DNA from: CAYJBH01 sp964370605
GTDB taxonomy: Bacteria; Bacillota; Clostridia; Oscillospirales; Ruminococcaceae
Assembly (NCBI GenBank): GCA_964370605.1
Contig: CAYJJX010000010.1
Coordinates: forward strand, 16,357-80,356
Length of the DNA stretch: 64,000 nt
Reading direction: 5' to 3'
The position numbers and the translations under genes were made by a program. Positions 53,488 through 62,559 of the stretch are shown one piece after another. Positions within the stretch are counted from its first letter, which is position 1. Every line of letters begins with the position of its first letter. Below the pieces are notes generated by a model. The model ran no database searches. It saw only the letters and a list, made by a program, of their open reading frames with translations, and was not told the DNA's origin.

Positions 53488-53504
53488 AAAAAAGGAGGAA
53501 ATAT

Positions 53505-53660
53505 TTGAAAGATCGACATCAAGATATAGCGAATAAATTTGGATACTGCGTTAGATGGAAAAGGCAATCCTTGATAAAATTTGACAAGAAACTGTCATTG
53601 TCTTTTCTTTTTGGGGTGCTTTGCGGTATCGGTATATGTATAACTCTGATATATTTTTAA
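53505..53660 (+). CDS. 51-residue single-pass membrane protein with TTG start
   Basis: A small frame starts at TTG 53505, six bases after a full AAAGGAGG site (53491-53498), the strongest such site nearby. The protein has a charged N-terminal part of about 31 residues (KDRHQDIANKFG and a basic WKRQ stretch). A hydrophobic segment of about 20 residues with a Gly-rich centre follows and runs to the C-terminus. I do not recognise a family. It lies 89 bases before the RlmB-type gene. The ribosome binding site is the main support for translation. Confidence 0.6.
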   Translation: MKDRHQDIANKFGYCVRWKRQSLIKFDKKLSLSFLFGVLCGIGICITLIYF

Positions 53661-53749
53661 AAAATTTTCTGTATTTTGTGGAAATTTATTTTAAAACGTG
53701 GTAATATATCAATATATGTTTTAAATACAGGGAATGCTGAGGGATTATA

Positions 53750-54481
53750 TTGTTACAAACCGAGTTTATTTTCGGCAGGAATGCTGTCGAGACAGTTCTG
53801 AAAAGTGATAGGGCTGTCGACACAATTTACATTGTAAATACAATGGAAAAAAAGTCGGCCTCATATTTTGAGGCACTGGCAAAAGAAAAACAAGCGGTCA
53901 TTAAGCGTGCACCGGCTCAAAAAATGGATTCACTTGTCGCTGGCGGTAAACATCAAGGATTGATAGCGATAGCGGCAGAGATAGAGTTTCTTGGCCTCTC
54001 TGACCTAGAGGTATTAGCAGAGTCGGAACAAGATCCGGTGTTTTTATTGTTGGATGAAATACTCGATCCCCATAACCTCGGCGCTATGATCAGAACGGCT
54101 TATCTTTTTGGAATCACAGCAGTTGTATTGAGCAAGCGAGGTGGGTGTTCAGTCACACCAACAGCAGTAAAAGCCTCGTCCGGTGCAGCTCTAAAGATCC
54201 CAATTGCTCGTGTATCAAACATGGGTGAGGCGGTAAGAAGGCTCAAAGAACTCGGAGTTTTTGTATTTGCGGCAGATGGCGCCGGCGATTCAATTGAAAG
54301 GCTTGACACAAAAGGCAAATTGGCACTTGTGGTAGGCAACGAAGGAAGCGGTGTCTCACCACTTATCAAAAAACTCTGCGATGGTCTTGTTTCCATTCCG
54401 CAACGCAATGACGAAACTATTGATAGTCTCAACGTTTCGGTCGCAGCAGGCATTATTTTACAGCGAATGAATAGACTCTAA
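53750..54481 (+). CDS. rlmB: TrmH/RlmB-type RNA 2'-O-ribose methyltransferase
   Basis: 243 residues from a TTG start with GAGGG upstream. The N-terminal substrate-binding part reads FGRNAVETVLKS. The SPOUT knot motifs are NLGAMIRTAYLFG, LVVGNEGSGV and IPQRNDETIDSLNVSVAAGI. It methylates a ribose in rRNA (the G2251 site in E. coli) or another RNA of the same family; the target is inferred. It is followed by the pseudo-ATPase gene after 33 bases. Confidence 0.92.
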   Translation: MLQTEFIFGRNAVETVLKSDRAVDTIYIVNTMEKKSASYFEALAKEKQAVIKRAPAQKMDSLVAGGKHQGLIAIAAEIEFLGLSDLEVLAESEQDPVFLLLDEILDPHNLGAMIRTAYLFGITAVVLSKRGGCSVTPTAVKASSGAALKIPIARVSNMGEAVRRLKELGVFVFAADGAGDSIERLDTKGKLALVVGNEGSGVSPLIKKLCDGLVSIPQRNDETIDSLNVSVAAGIILQRMNRL

Positions 54482-54514
54482 TGGCATAAATAATTATTGA
54501 TGAGGTGAATAAAG

Positions 54515-57487
54515 TTGCAGGATAATTTCAACAAAAAGGATAATATTGAGGATATCCTTAACCAGATTCGACAAAAAAAAGGCCCCGGATCAGAACCACC
54601 GGCTCGAAACATAGTGCCGGATATTCAACCGGAGCAGCTTGATGTTGCAGAGCCGCATAAAAAAGCGGTTTTTAGCCCAATGTATAAAGAAAATACCGAA
54701 ATCACTTTTACTACCCCGCCGGCGGTTCCAATTGCTTCAAAACGCCCGAAGCCTAAGGGACCGGTTTTTGGTGAGAAAAGTAATGTCGAGATACCGGTTC
54801 CGCCACCCGCCGCAAACAACAAAGGTCATGGTGTAGTAACTGGACTGCTCAATTCTCTTGATAGGCCACATCGTAGCGGCGAAGCACCTTTCACCCCTCC
54901 TGTTTCAAGGACGGCGCCCACACCGGAACCGACTCCGGTTTTTGCTCCTGTCGTGAATACTCCGGCACAGCCACCTGTCGAAGCTCCTGTAAATATGATT
55001 CCGGAACCAAAAGAACCTGAACTAAAATCGACACCGATCGAAGTAAAAACACCGTCACAAGAAAAGCCTGTTGCCGAACCTCAACAAAAACGTCCATCTC
55101 CCGGCTATTCACCATATTCGACAGCCGACACGCTGTTACCGGATACATATGAAACCGTTCGACCTGACCCGACCTTTGCAAAAAAACCATCGTCGGTATC
55201 ACATTCCACAGCGGATACCCTTTTGCCGACAACTGACTCAACCAATAATAATGATATTTTCAGTTTCTCAGCAGGTACGCAAGAAAAACCTACCGTAGCG
55301 AAGCCGGTTGCCTCTGAAACTTTTACAACTCCAAAACAGAGTTCAAAGTCATCAGAACAACCCAAGGAAAGAGTTATAACAAAAGAGGTGGCTAAACCTA
55401 CTTTCAAGAGTCTGAGAGAACTGGAACAAGATATAAATGAACTGGAGCAAAAAAGCGATTCCGATATAGTCGGTAACCAGGAAAACGGTGCAGTTAGCAC
55501 AGCCTCAGGCTCTATAAGAGTCGAGTCGTTTGGCGATGAGCGCTTCTTCGAGTTTTTCAGCGAGACGGTCGCGATGGATAAGACTGCAATGCGAGCCGCC
55601 GTTAAAGGACAAAGAAAAAGAAAGGGAAGCCGCAATTATTTCAACACCGAGAGCATTAACACAGGTGACATTCCGGTATCAGAATCTTTTTCGGCCGCTT
55701 CGGAAAGCGTAGATACAACTCCTTTTGAAGAGAATTATGAAGAGCCAATTGAGGTCGATGACTACAACAACCTCTCGGATGCCTCCGGAATATTACATGA
55801 CCTGAAAGGCATGTCCCGTATTGCTTTTGCTCGATTTGCTGCGCTCACCATAATAACTATTATTGTAAGCTATCTGTCTGCCGCCCTGACATTTGTTATG
55901 CCTCTTCCAAGTATATTAACAGGCGAGATGGGGGATACATTCCTTTATTATACTGTCATTGGTGTCATGATCTTAGCTATTGTGGTAGCTTTCCCGACAT
56001 TCGGTCGAGGTTTGACTGGTCTGGTTTCGGTTCCGACACAGGACAGTTTCGTATTCCTTGCTATGGTCGGCGCCATAGTACAGCTACTTGTAATGGTACT
56101 TACCGAAACCTCTGCAATTTCATCATCAATAACTATATTAGCTCCGATAGCGGTTTTGACCTATGCGGTCAACGCTCTTGGGCGTTGGATGCAGATGAAA
56201 GGCATAACCAACAACTTTTCCCTTGCTACAGAAGGATTTGACCATTCAGCTTCATACCTTGTGCGCAATAGAGAAGCGGTATTGAAGCTCACAGCCGGCA
56301 TTGATGAAGAGATGCCTGAGTTGATGCTATCAAGACCGACCGCACTGGTCAAAAACTTTTTGAGACAAAGTTTCAGCCCGCATGAAAGTGATAAGAACGG
56401 AAAGAGATTTGGTCTCGCACTGCTATTCACCTCCCTTGCGGCGGCGGCAATCACCTTCTATCTTTCAAACGGTGATGTTGCAGTTGTTACCAGTGTATTT
56501 GCTGCGGTACTTGTAATTTCGGCTCCTCTCGGTGCTATATTTGTACAGGTTTTGCCTTCAGTATTAATGAATAATAGTGCCGCTCGAGTCGGTGCGATAA
56601 TTCCGGGTTGGGAAGCGATTGAAGATATCGGAAAGACTACTGCAGTAATGTTAAACGCACACGATATTTTCCCGCCTACCACCGTGCGACTTCATGGAAT
56701 AAAAACATTCAGTAAAGATCAACGAATCGATCTTGCTATATTGTATGCCGCAAGCATTTTGACTAAAGGGTGCGATACTCTGCGCGACATCTTCTTTTCT
56801 ATGATTGAAGGAAAGACCGAGATGCTTTATGAGGTTGAGTCGCTGACAAATGAAATCGGATATGGGTTTACAGCATGGGTTGACGGTAAAAGAGTCAACA
56901 TCGGCAACCGTGATATGATGGAGCGAAATGACATTGCACTGCCATCGGTCGACCTTGAAAATCGTTTTTCAAAATCGGAGCGCAGTGTAATATATCTTGC
57001 GGTTTCGGGAAAATTATACTGTATGTTCTTGGTATCATATGTAGCGGACGAAGACATTTCGGTTACTCTCAACATACTACGTCAAAGTGGAGTTTCAATT
57101 CTGGTTCGTTCCGATGATTTCAACATTACATCTGAGCTTATATCTCAAAAATTCCAAATCTCTCCCGAGAATGTAAAGGTTCTAAACGGCAAAGAAGAGG
57201 AAATAGCACAGCGTTATACAAACTATCTTCCCGAGAGTGAAGGTGTTATGACTCATGTCGGAAGCTTTGCATCATTTATCGGTGGTTTGCGTGCCGCTTC
57301 TGCCGCTGATTCGGCGGAGCGAATGGCGACAATGATTGAAGCGTTCACAATAATTCTCAGCATGATTATAGCAATCATACTAACCGTAACTTCCGGCTTG
57401 CACGGCCTATCTATGGGGATCATTTTGCTCTATCAAGCGGTATGGTTGTTGATAACAATCCTTTCGATTATTATCAAGCGATATTGA
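54515..57487 (+). CDS. Degenerate P-type ATPase-like membrane protein with a long disordered N-terminus
   Basis: 990 residues from a TTG start with GAGGTG upstream. Residues 1-430 are mostly Pro/Ser/Thr/Glu-rich, with the repeat STADTLLP at 202-209 and 231-238. Eight membrane segments follow in the 4+2+2 pattern of P1B ATPases. GWEAIEDIGKTTAVML (698-713) aligns with the segment before DKTGT, but the phosphorylated Asp is Asn714 and KTGT is lost. VDGKRVNIGNRDMMERNDI matches the nucleotide domain. TGD reads RSD, GDGxND reads GSFASF, and TGES is missing. It is probably a non-pumping membrane protein. The next gene is SpoIIQ-like. Confidence 0.78.
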   Translation: MQDNFNKKDNIEDILNQIRQKKGPGSEPPARNIVPDIQPEQLDVAEPHKKAVFSPMYKENTEITFTTPPAVPIASKRPKPKGPVFGEKSNVEIPVPPPAANNKGHGVVTGLLNSLDRPHRSGEAPFTPPVSRTAPTPEPTPVFAPVVNTPAQPPVEAPVNMIPEPKEPELKSTPIEVKTPSQEKPVAEPQQKRPSPGYSPYSTADTLLPDTYETVRPDPTFAKKPSSVSHSTADTLLPTTDSTNNNDIFSFSAGTQEKPTVAKPVASETFTTPKQSSKSSEQPKERVITKEVAKPTFKSLRELEQDINELEQKSDSDIVGNQENGAVSTASGSIRVESFGDERFFEFFSETVAMDKTAMRAAVKGQRKRKGSRNYFNTESINTGDIPVSESFSAASESVDTTPFEENYEEPIEVDDYNNLSDASGILHDLKGMSRIAFARFAALTIITIIVSYLSAALTFVMPLPSILTGEMGDTFLYYTVIGVMILAIVVAFPTFGRGLTGLVSVPTQDSFVFLAMVGAIVQLLVMVLTETSAISSSITILAPIAVLTYAVNALGRWMQMKGITNNFSLATEGFDHSASYLVRNREAVLKLTAGIDEEMPELMLSRPTALVKNFLRQSFSPHESDKNGKRFGLALLFTSLAAAAITFYLSNGDVAVVTSVFAAVLVISAPLGAIFVQVLPSVLMNNSAARVGAIIPGWEAIEDIGKTTAVMLNAHDIFPPTTVRLHGIKTFSKDQRIDLAILYAASILTKGCDTLRDIFFSMIEGKTEMLYEVESLTNEIGYGFTAWVDGKRVNIGNRDMMERNDIALPSVDLENRFSKSERSVIYLAVSGKLYCMFLVSYVADEDISVTLNILRQSGVSILVRSDDFNITSELISQKFQISPENVKVLNGKEEEIAQRYTNYLPESEGVMTHVGSFASFIGGLRAASAADSAERMATMIEAFTIILSMIIAIILTVTSGLHGLSMGIILLYQAVWLLITILSIIIKRY

Positions 57488-57571
57488 CCTAGCAATATTA
57501 AAAAATAATTAATGAATAAATCCATCTTTTCTGACAAGACTACACAGTACAACGCAGGAAAGGTGGATTTT

Positions 57572-58375
57572 ATGAATCAAAAGAAAAGTGGAATTGTACA
57601 ATTCTTTAAAAACAAAGGATTTTATCTTGTTTTGGTGGTCTGTGTTATTGCGGCGGCGGTGTCGTCTTATCTTGCCATCGAAACTCTTGTAGAGCAATTT
57701 ACTTCTGATGCACCCATTACGTTTGATAACTCGACAATAGACAATTTTGGGTTTGAACAGGAGGCCGCGGCACCGGACTTTGATGTGCCATTGACAGAGA
57801 TTCCAGACCTTGAGCCACTTGAACCGACACAAGAAGTTCAACTTGATGAGGAAACCGAAACCGTAATGGCTTCACAAGACGAGGCTGTAAATGAGCAGGA
57901 AGAGTCTGTAGAGACGGAATTGACACCTATACCGGTGGAAGAGACTATCACTGCTCCGCCGGCTGTTCCAAGTGAACCGATTACGTTTTCGATGCCGGTA
58001 GCAGGTGAAATAATTGCACCTTTCAGTGGCGACGAACTTGTTTATAATGAAACAATGAACGACTGGAGAACTCACAACGGCGTAGACATTACCGCTGAGC
58101 TTGATACACCTGTCGTTGCAATAAAGGCTGGTGTCGTAACTTCTGTCAGCATCGATGATTTATGGGGCGGAACAGTCGAAATCGAGTCAGATGGAATTCT
58201 TCTTCGTTATTGCGGATTGAATCCCGATATATCTGTTCAAAAGGGAACTGAACTTCGCAGTGGAGAAGTAATTGGCAGAGTTGGAGAAACACCTTCTGAA
58301 ATTGCTATGGACCCCCATGTCCACATTGAAGCCTTGAGAGGCGAAGAATACTTCTCTTTTACCGATCTTCAATAG
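57572..58375 (+). CDS. SpoIIQ-like M23 peptidase domain protein
   Basis: 267 residues from ATG 57572, with AAAGGTGG five bases upstream; 57512 is unlikely. One membrane segment is at about 17-40, then an acidic linker, then an M23/LytM domain at about 145-267. It has THNGVDI (His and Asp ligands), GVVTSV, and PHVHIEA with the HxH pair, so metal ligands look complete. SpoIIQ links forespore and mother cell membranes during engulfment. The SpoIID-like gene 1.6 kb downstream supports a sporulation role. It could instead be another anchored endopeptidase. Confidence 0.82.
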   Translation: MNQKKSGIVQFFKNKGFYLVLVVCVIAAAVSSYLAIETLVEQFTSDAPITFDNSTIDNFGFEQEAAAPDFDVPLTEIPDLEPLEPTQEVQLDEETETVMASQDEAVNEQEESVETELTPIPVEETITAPPAVPSEPITFSMPVAGEIIAPFSGDELVYNETMNDWRTHNGVDITAELDTPVVAIKAGVVTSVSIDDLWGGTVEIESDGILLRYCGLNPDISVQKGTELRSGEVIGRVGETPSEIAMDPHVHIEALRGEEYFSFTDLQ

Positions 58376-58404
58376 AGAATCAGTGCCATTATTTGTCGAA
58401 ATAA

Positions 58405-58438
58405 AAACCACCGCTAAGTTTGACTTTAGCGGTGGTTT
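58405..58438 (+). terminator. Terminator after the SpoIIQ-like gene
   Basis: A 13-bp perfect stem (58405-58417 with 58426-58438) with an 8-base loop lies 30 bases past the stop. The T-run after it is short. Confidence 0.75.
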
Positions 58439-58489
58439 ATGGTAATATTAGCAATGTAGAAAATTCGTATCAAAAAGATTGGGCGAAAC

Positions 58490-59953
58490 GTGAAATACAG
58501 AAAATCAAGAAAAATTAGAGACATATCACTGTCTCGAATTATTAGTTATTGTGCAGTTGGATTAGGTCTAATTATAGTATTGGGAGTGGCCGGCTTTATG
58601 TTACAGAGCGATTCAATACCGACCGAAAATCAAGGCTTTGAAGATTCCGATGTCGGCTCATCGACAAGCATTGAGGTTATAGCCCATCCTGAAAGTTCGG
58701 TATCGGTGTCAGATTCTTCATCCGGCGAAGATTCAAGCGAATCTTCTTCAAGCTCTTCCACCGAATCACAGTCGAGCTCTGAAGAGCAGGTTGTTTCTGA
58801 TTCATTGACCGACCAAGTCAATTCCAACAGCGTAGTGAGTGTTTCGAATTCGGATGAATATAGAGCGGTTTGGATTTCTTATCTTGAGCTTGAGGGGATG
58901 GACCTATCCAGTGCCCAAAGCTTTACTAATGAGATGACCGCGATACTGGACAACAGCCTAAGTATCGGGCTAAACACTGTTATTTTTCATGTTCGGCCGT
59001 TTGGCGATGCGCTTTATAATTCTTCTATATTTCCGTCCAGCCATCTTGTTGCCGGCACTCAAGGCAGTCCATTGCCGTATGATCCGCTTGCAATTGCGAT
59101 TGAACTGTGTCATGCAAGAGGAATGAATATTGAAGCGTGGATAAATCCATATCGTGTACAGCTAAACACGTCAAAACCGGCCTCGCTGGCCTCAACAAAT
59201 CCTGCGGTACAGTATTTGAACAGCTCGGATAAAGGCGATTATGTTGTGGAGAGCAACGGTGGTTATTATTATAATCCTGCTTATACCGAGGTACAAGATT
59301 TGATTGTTTCGGGCGTTGTTGAGATAATTCAGAATTATGACGTTGATGGAATTCAGTTTGATGATTATTTTTACCCAACAACCGATGCATCATTTGACTC
59401 GGCGGCTTATTCAAAGCTTGGAAACGGCACCGATCTCGCCGTTTGGAGACGCGAAAACGTAAACTCTCTTGTCCGCAAGGTCTATGATGCAGTCAAAGCG
59501 ACCGATCCGTCGGTAATATTTGGAATATCTCCTCAGGGCAATAACGATAACAACTACAATAGTCAGTACAGCGACGTTAATCTTTGGCTTGCAACACCGG
59601 GATATGTTGATTATATCATGCCTCAGCTTTATTGGGGATTTGATTATCTCACCGCATCCGGCCGTGAAGATTACCAGTTTGTTCGTCTTTCGAATGTATG
59701 GGCATCATATCAGCGTGCTCCGTCGGTATCGTTATATATTGGTCTTGGAGCGTTCAGAATAGGCGCAGGAGACGGAGGCGCCAACGATCAAGCGGAGTGG
59801 AGCAGTGGTGACAATATAGCAAAACAGATCGAAGCACTTCGACAGATAAACGGTATTTCAGGTTTTGCGCTGTACCGATATGACAACCTTTTTAACTCAA
59901 CACAGCCGACAGTTTCTCAAGAGGTTAATGCTATACGCAACACACTTAGTTGA
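58490..59953 (+). CDS. GHL10 (DUF187, YngK-like) glycoside hydrolase-like protein
   Basis: 487 residues from GTG 58490 with a weak ribosome binding site. One N-terminal membrane segment (about 19-40) is followed by a Ser/Glu-rich linker (about 50-105) with a long run of alternating Ser. The GHL10 domain has EYRAVWISYLEL, FHVRPFGDALY, EAWINPYRV, DGIQFDDYFYP, GISPQGN and MPQLYWGF. It sits outside the membrane and is thought to act on glycans such as peptidoglycan. It converges with the SpoIID-like gene with 9 bases between the stops. Confidence 0.88.
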   Translation: MKYRKSRKIRDISLSRIISYCAVGLGLIIVLGVAGFMLQSDSIPTENQGFEDSDVGSSTSIEVIAHPESSVSVSDSSSGEDSSESSSSSSTESQSSSEEQVVSDSLTDQVNSNSVVSVSNSDEYRAVWISYLELEGMDLSSAQSFTNEMTAILDNSLSIGLNTVIFHVRPFGDALYNSSIFPSSHLVAGTQGSPLPYDPLAIAIELCHARGMNIEAWINPYRVQLNTSKPASLASTNPAVQYLNSSDKGDYVVESNGGYYYNPAYTEVQDLIVSGVVEIIQNYDVDGIQFDDYFYPTTDASFDSAAYSKLGNGTDLAVWRRENVNSLVRKVYDAVKATDPSVIFGISPQGNNDNNYNSQYSDVNLWLATPGYVDYIMPQLYWGFDYLTASGREDYQFVRLSNVWASYQRAPSVSLYIGLGAFRIGAGDGGANDQAEWSSGDNIAKQIEALRQINGISGFALYRYDNLFNSTQPTVSQEVNAIRNTLS

Positions 59954-59962
59954 CTGTAGTGG

Positions 59963-61051
59963 TCAAGAAGTGCTCAATTTTGTCCCGGGATAATAGTATT
60001 GCAATATGACATCATATGTATAGCCATTTTCCGCCATTCGTTTTGCACCAAATTGTGACATGCCTACACCGTGGCCGATACCCTTTGTTGTGAATATAAA
60101 TACATTGTCGGCATATTCAATTTCCATTGAGGTGGATCGAAGCCCCAGCGAGGCTCGAAGTTCTTCACCGCTAATTATTACGCCACCGGCCGTAATATCG
60201 GTCATGTGATCGTATCCGTCAAAGTTTGGATTGCTAAACCATTCTGTCGGATCCTCTCCCAGCTTTGTATCGACGAAATTTGAAGTCAATACATCAAATA
60301 TTTGTTGAGTTGTAAAGGTTATTTTTTGTTCGAATTCGATTGATTCTACATCATAGGGAGAGTCGACCGATATGAGATATGGTAGATCCACGCCGAACAC
60401 CGAACTACTTGGCAGGGTGTTTCCGTTTGAGAGTGGAAAGTAGCAAGACAATGCTGTTTCATCTTCATAAGTTAGGGTAACTGCGGCCACTTCGTCGACA
60501 ATATCCGACAGGAAACTGTAGTTTTCTTCATATGAGTTGCCCCAGATGTTTTGCAGTTCGTTTTCTGTTAAGAAGCCTTCATATTTTGATGGGTTTGCGG
60601 TGAAATCTGAGTTCATAGGACTGTCACCGGAATCTCGATTTTCAGCTCGTGCGGCGGCATAGCTATATGCTGCAACCGCCTGTGCCTTCAACGCTTCTAT
60701 TGGATATGTCAGCGGCATTTCAGCTGCTATTGCGCCAATAATATACTCCTTGACCGGAACGGTCAAAACTCCATCACGGTCGATACAATATATGTAAAAT
60801 TCGGAATGCTTTGCAACAATTGGCTCTGTTGAGGGTGGACTGTTTGAATTATCGCCCTCGCTGTTTATTTCAAGGCCATTTGTGTCATCGGATGTTGAAG
60901 TAGCTGTTTCACTTTGTTCTTGCGATGGTATGGATTGTATGTCTGTAACAACTGTAGGATCTTCATACGCAGTTGTCAATAGTAGCCATGAATATGGCAT
61001 CAGAAATGCTATACAGCCAAAAAATAGTAATAATGCAAACATCTTTTTCAT
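59963..61051 (-). CDS. spoIID: SpoIID-like lytic transglycosylase
   Basis: 362 residues from ATG 61051, after a GAAGGA site; 61072 has no site. One membrane segment at the N-terminus, then a Ser/Glu/Asn-rich linker. The SpoIID domain has VKEYIIGAIAAEMP with the catalytic Glu, LKAQAVAAYSYA and GHGVGMSQFGAKRMAENGY, and ends QYYYPGT. It cuts peptidoglycan glycans during engulfment, partnered with SpoIIP and SpoIIM. The usual SGG(R/K)T segment reads SNGNT here. The gene name is by family. Confidence 0.88.
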   Translation of the reverse strand: MKKMFALLLFFGCIAFLMPYSWLLLTTAYEDPTVVTDIQSIPSQEQSETATSTSDDTNGLEINSEGDNSNSPPSTEPIVAKHSEFYIYCIDRDGVLTVPVKEYIIGAIAAEMPLTYPIEALKAQAVAAYSYAAARAENRDSGDSPMNSDFTANPSKYEGFLTENELQNIWGNSYEENYSFLSDIVDEVAAVTLTYEDETALSCYFPLSNGNTLPSSSVFGVDLPYLISVDSPYDVESIEFEQKITFTTQQIFDVLTSNFVDTKLGEDPTEWFSNPNFDGYDHMTDITAGGVIISGEELRASLGLRSTSMEIEYADNVFIFTTKGIGHGVGMSQFGAKRMAENGYTYDVILQYYYPGTKLSTS

Positions 61052-61121
61052 CGTTCTATTCAGTCCTTCCATAATTTTTGCGTTTTCGTATTTGTGTTTT
61101 CTTGAGTGACTTCACAAAGGA

Positions 61122-61149
61122 TTGATAGTAAAATGAATATGTTTATAAT
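61122..61149 (+). promoter_or_regulatory. Promoter of the membrane protein at 61180
   Basis: TTGATA (61122-61127) and TATAAT (61144-61149) are 16 bases apart, 30 bases before the ATG. Confidence 0.65.
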
Positions 61150-61179
61150 GAAAGATTTATACATGAAAGTAAGGGTGCA

Positions 61180-61965
61180 ATGAAAAAAATTTATCTACTT
61201 CTTCTCGCGCTGGTTTGTCTTGTTTTTGGTTTTCTTCGTATTTATGATCTTTTGAATTTTACCGATTTAGAAGGTTTTGTCGAAGTTTCAACCGCTTCGG
61301 CTCGATATCTTTTATTATTAATACCTATCGTATTAATATTTCTGTATGCTAAGTACTACGGAACAACGATCGTTGTAGGGTTTAATGTGTCTCCGATAGC
61401 CCTTTCAATGATTTTGGTCGGTATGGTACATATATTTTGCGGAATTTTCTCGTTACTGTTTACCATCGGGTTAAACGCTTCCACTATAACATTTGTATTG
61501 ATTGCTTCAATGCTATTCACCGGACTTTGGCTACTGATATGCGGAATAGCCTCGCTTTCGGCAAAGGAGGTTCTCGGAGGTTCGGCATTCTTTGCTTTTA
61601 TCGCAAATATATTCTACTATATTTTGATGCTGGATCGCTATCTATCTTTGGTGGCGTCATCTCAAAGAATATCGCATATTGTTGCGATCCTCGTGCCGAT
61701 GTCGGTTGTTTTGTTCTTTTCAGCATTTGCGAAGCAGATATTTTTCGTCAGTAGGACTAACAAACTTTTGATCTTTTCCGGCATTTTATGTTTCTTGGTT
61801 GCAGGCTGTCTCGGATTTGCCGAAGTTTATTATGCAATAGAAAACGGCACCGTCAATGCGATACCGTTAATGCAATATATTTGTTCTGTTTCGATGGGAG
61901 TATTTGGTTTGATATGTAGCCTTGCAATGAATAAAAGCCAGATTAGAAAAGTGGCAATATATTAA
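61180..61965 (+). CDS. Polytopic membrane protein of unknown function
   Basis: 261 residues with about eight hydrophobic segments and very short loops. It has no motif that I recognise. AAGGGTG lies before the ATG, and a good promoter is present. Its stop overlaps the convergent dCMP deaminase stop by 4 bases. Nothing here assigns a function; its place beside the SpoIID-like gene may be chance. Confidence 0.82.
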   Translation: MKKIYLLLLALVCLVFGFLRIYDLLNFTDLEGFVEVSTASARYLLLLIPIVLIFLYAKYYGTTIVVGFNVSPIALSMILVGMVHIFCGIFSLLFTIGLNASTITFVLIASMLFTGLWLLICGIASLSAKEVLGGSAFFAFIANIFYYILMLDRYLSLVASSQRISHIVAILVPMSVVLFFSAFAKQIFFVSRTNKLLIFSGILCFLVAGCLGFAEVYYAIENGTVNAIPLMQYICSVSMGVFGLICSLAMNKSQIRKVAIY

Positions 61966-62447
61966 TAACCGAGCTCACTCGACAAACTTTCGTCCTGAAC
62001 GACCCATTCGTTTTCAACATCAAGAGCATTGAATTTATCTTTATCGTTTCGAACAACCACCATCTGGATTCCGGCGTTGATTATCAGTCGTTTGCACATC
62101 GAACAACTACTCGCGTTTTTAACATATTCATCATTAGCATCTATGCCTACAAGATAGAGGGTAGAGCCGAGCATATTTTCTCGAGCCGCACTGATGATTG
62201 CGTTTGCCTCGGCGTGAACACTTCGACATAGCTCATATCGCTGACCTCTCGGTATCTGCATACGTTCTCTGCGACATACTCCGATGTCACTACAGTTTTT
62301 TCTTCCGCGAGGTGCACCTGAAAATCCGGTGGATACGATGTTATCGTTCTTTACAATGATGGCTCCGTAGTTGCGGCGAAGGCAGGTTCCGCGCTTTGCC
62401 ACTGTTTCTGCTATATCCAAATAGTAGTTCGTTTTGTCACGGCGCAT
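61962..62447 (-). CDS. Deoxycytidylate (dCMP) deaminase (ComEB type)
   Basis: 161 residues. Zinc motif VHAEANAIISAA (His and Glu) and SCSMCKR (two Cys ligands), with the typical insertion holding CRRERMQIPRGQRYELC before it. It turns dCMP into dUMP, feeding thymidylate synthesis. GAGGAG lies before the ATG. It diverges from the cytidine deaminase gene, so two pyrimidine deaminases flank a 112-base promoter region. Confidence 0.94.
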   Translation of the reverse strand: MRRDKTNYYLDIAETVAKRGTCLRRNYGAIIVKNDNIVSTGFSGAPRGRKNCSDIGVCRRERMQIPRGQRYELCRSVHAEANAIISAARENMLGSTLYLVGIDANDEYVKNASSCSMCKRLIINAGIQMVVVRNDKDKFNALDVENEWVVQDESLSSELGY

Positions 62448-62559
62448 ATTGGCTCCTCATCTTATGTCGGTTATAATCTATATTTTAAATTTTATATTAA
62501 ACCGTCGATAAATGCAATAGCCATTTTATGAAAAAATAAAAAAATATGAAAGGTTACAA

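Noticed and set aside
53215..53504. Replication origin suggested by clustered octamers and AT-richness
   Set aside because: No TTATCCACA-type DnaA boxes and no dnaA or dnaN nearby; the octamer TTTTCAAC does not match a DnaA box.
53317..53508. 63-residue plus-strand frame ending over the TTG of the 51-residue gene
   Set aside because: It starts at a TTG with no ribosome binding site, and the residues look random. The 4-base overlap alone is not enough.
53283..53567. 94-residue frame on the minus strand in the non-coding stretch
   Set aside because: No ribosome binding site, composition driven by A/T runs, no recognisable motif, and it overlaps the better-supported small plus-strand gene.
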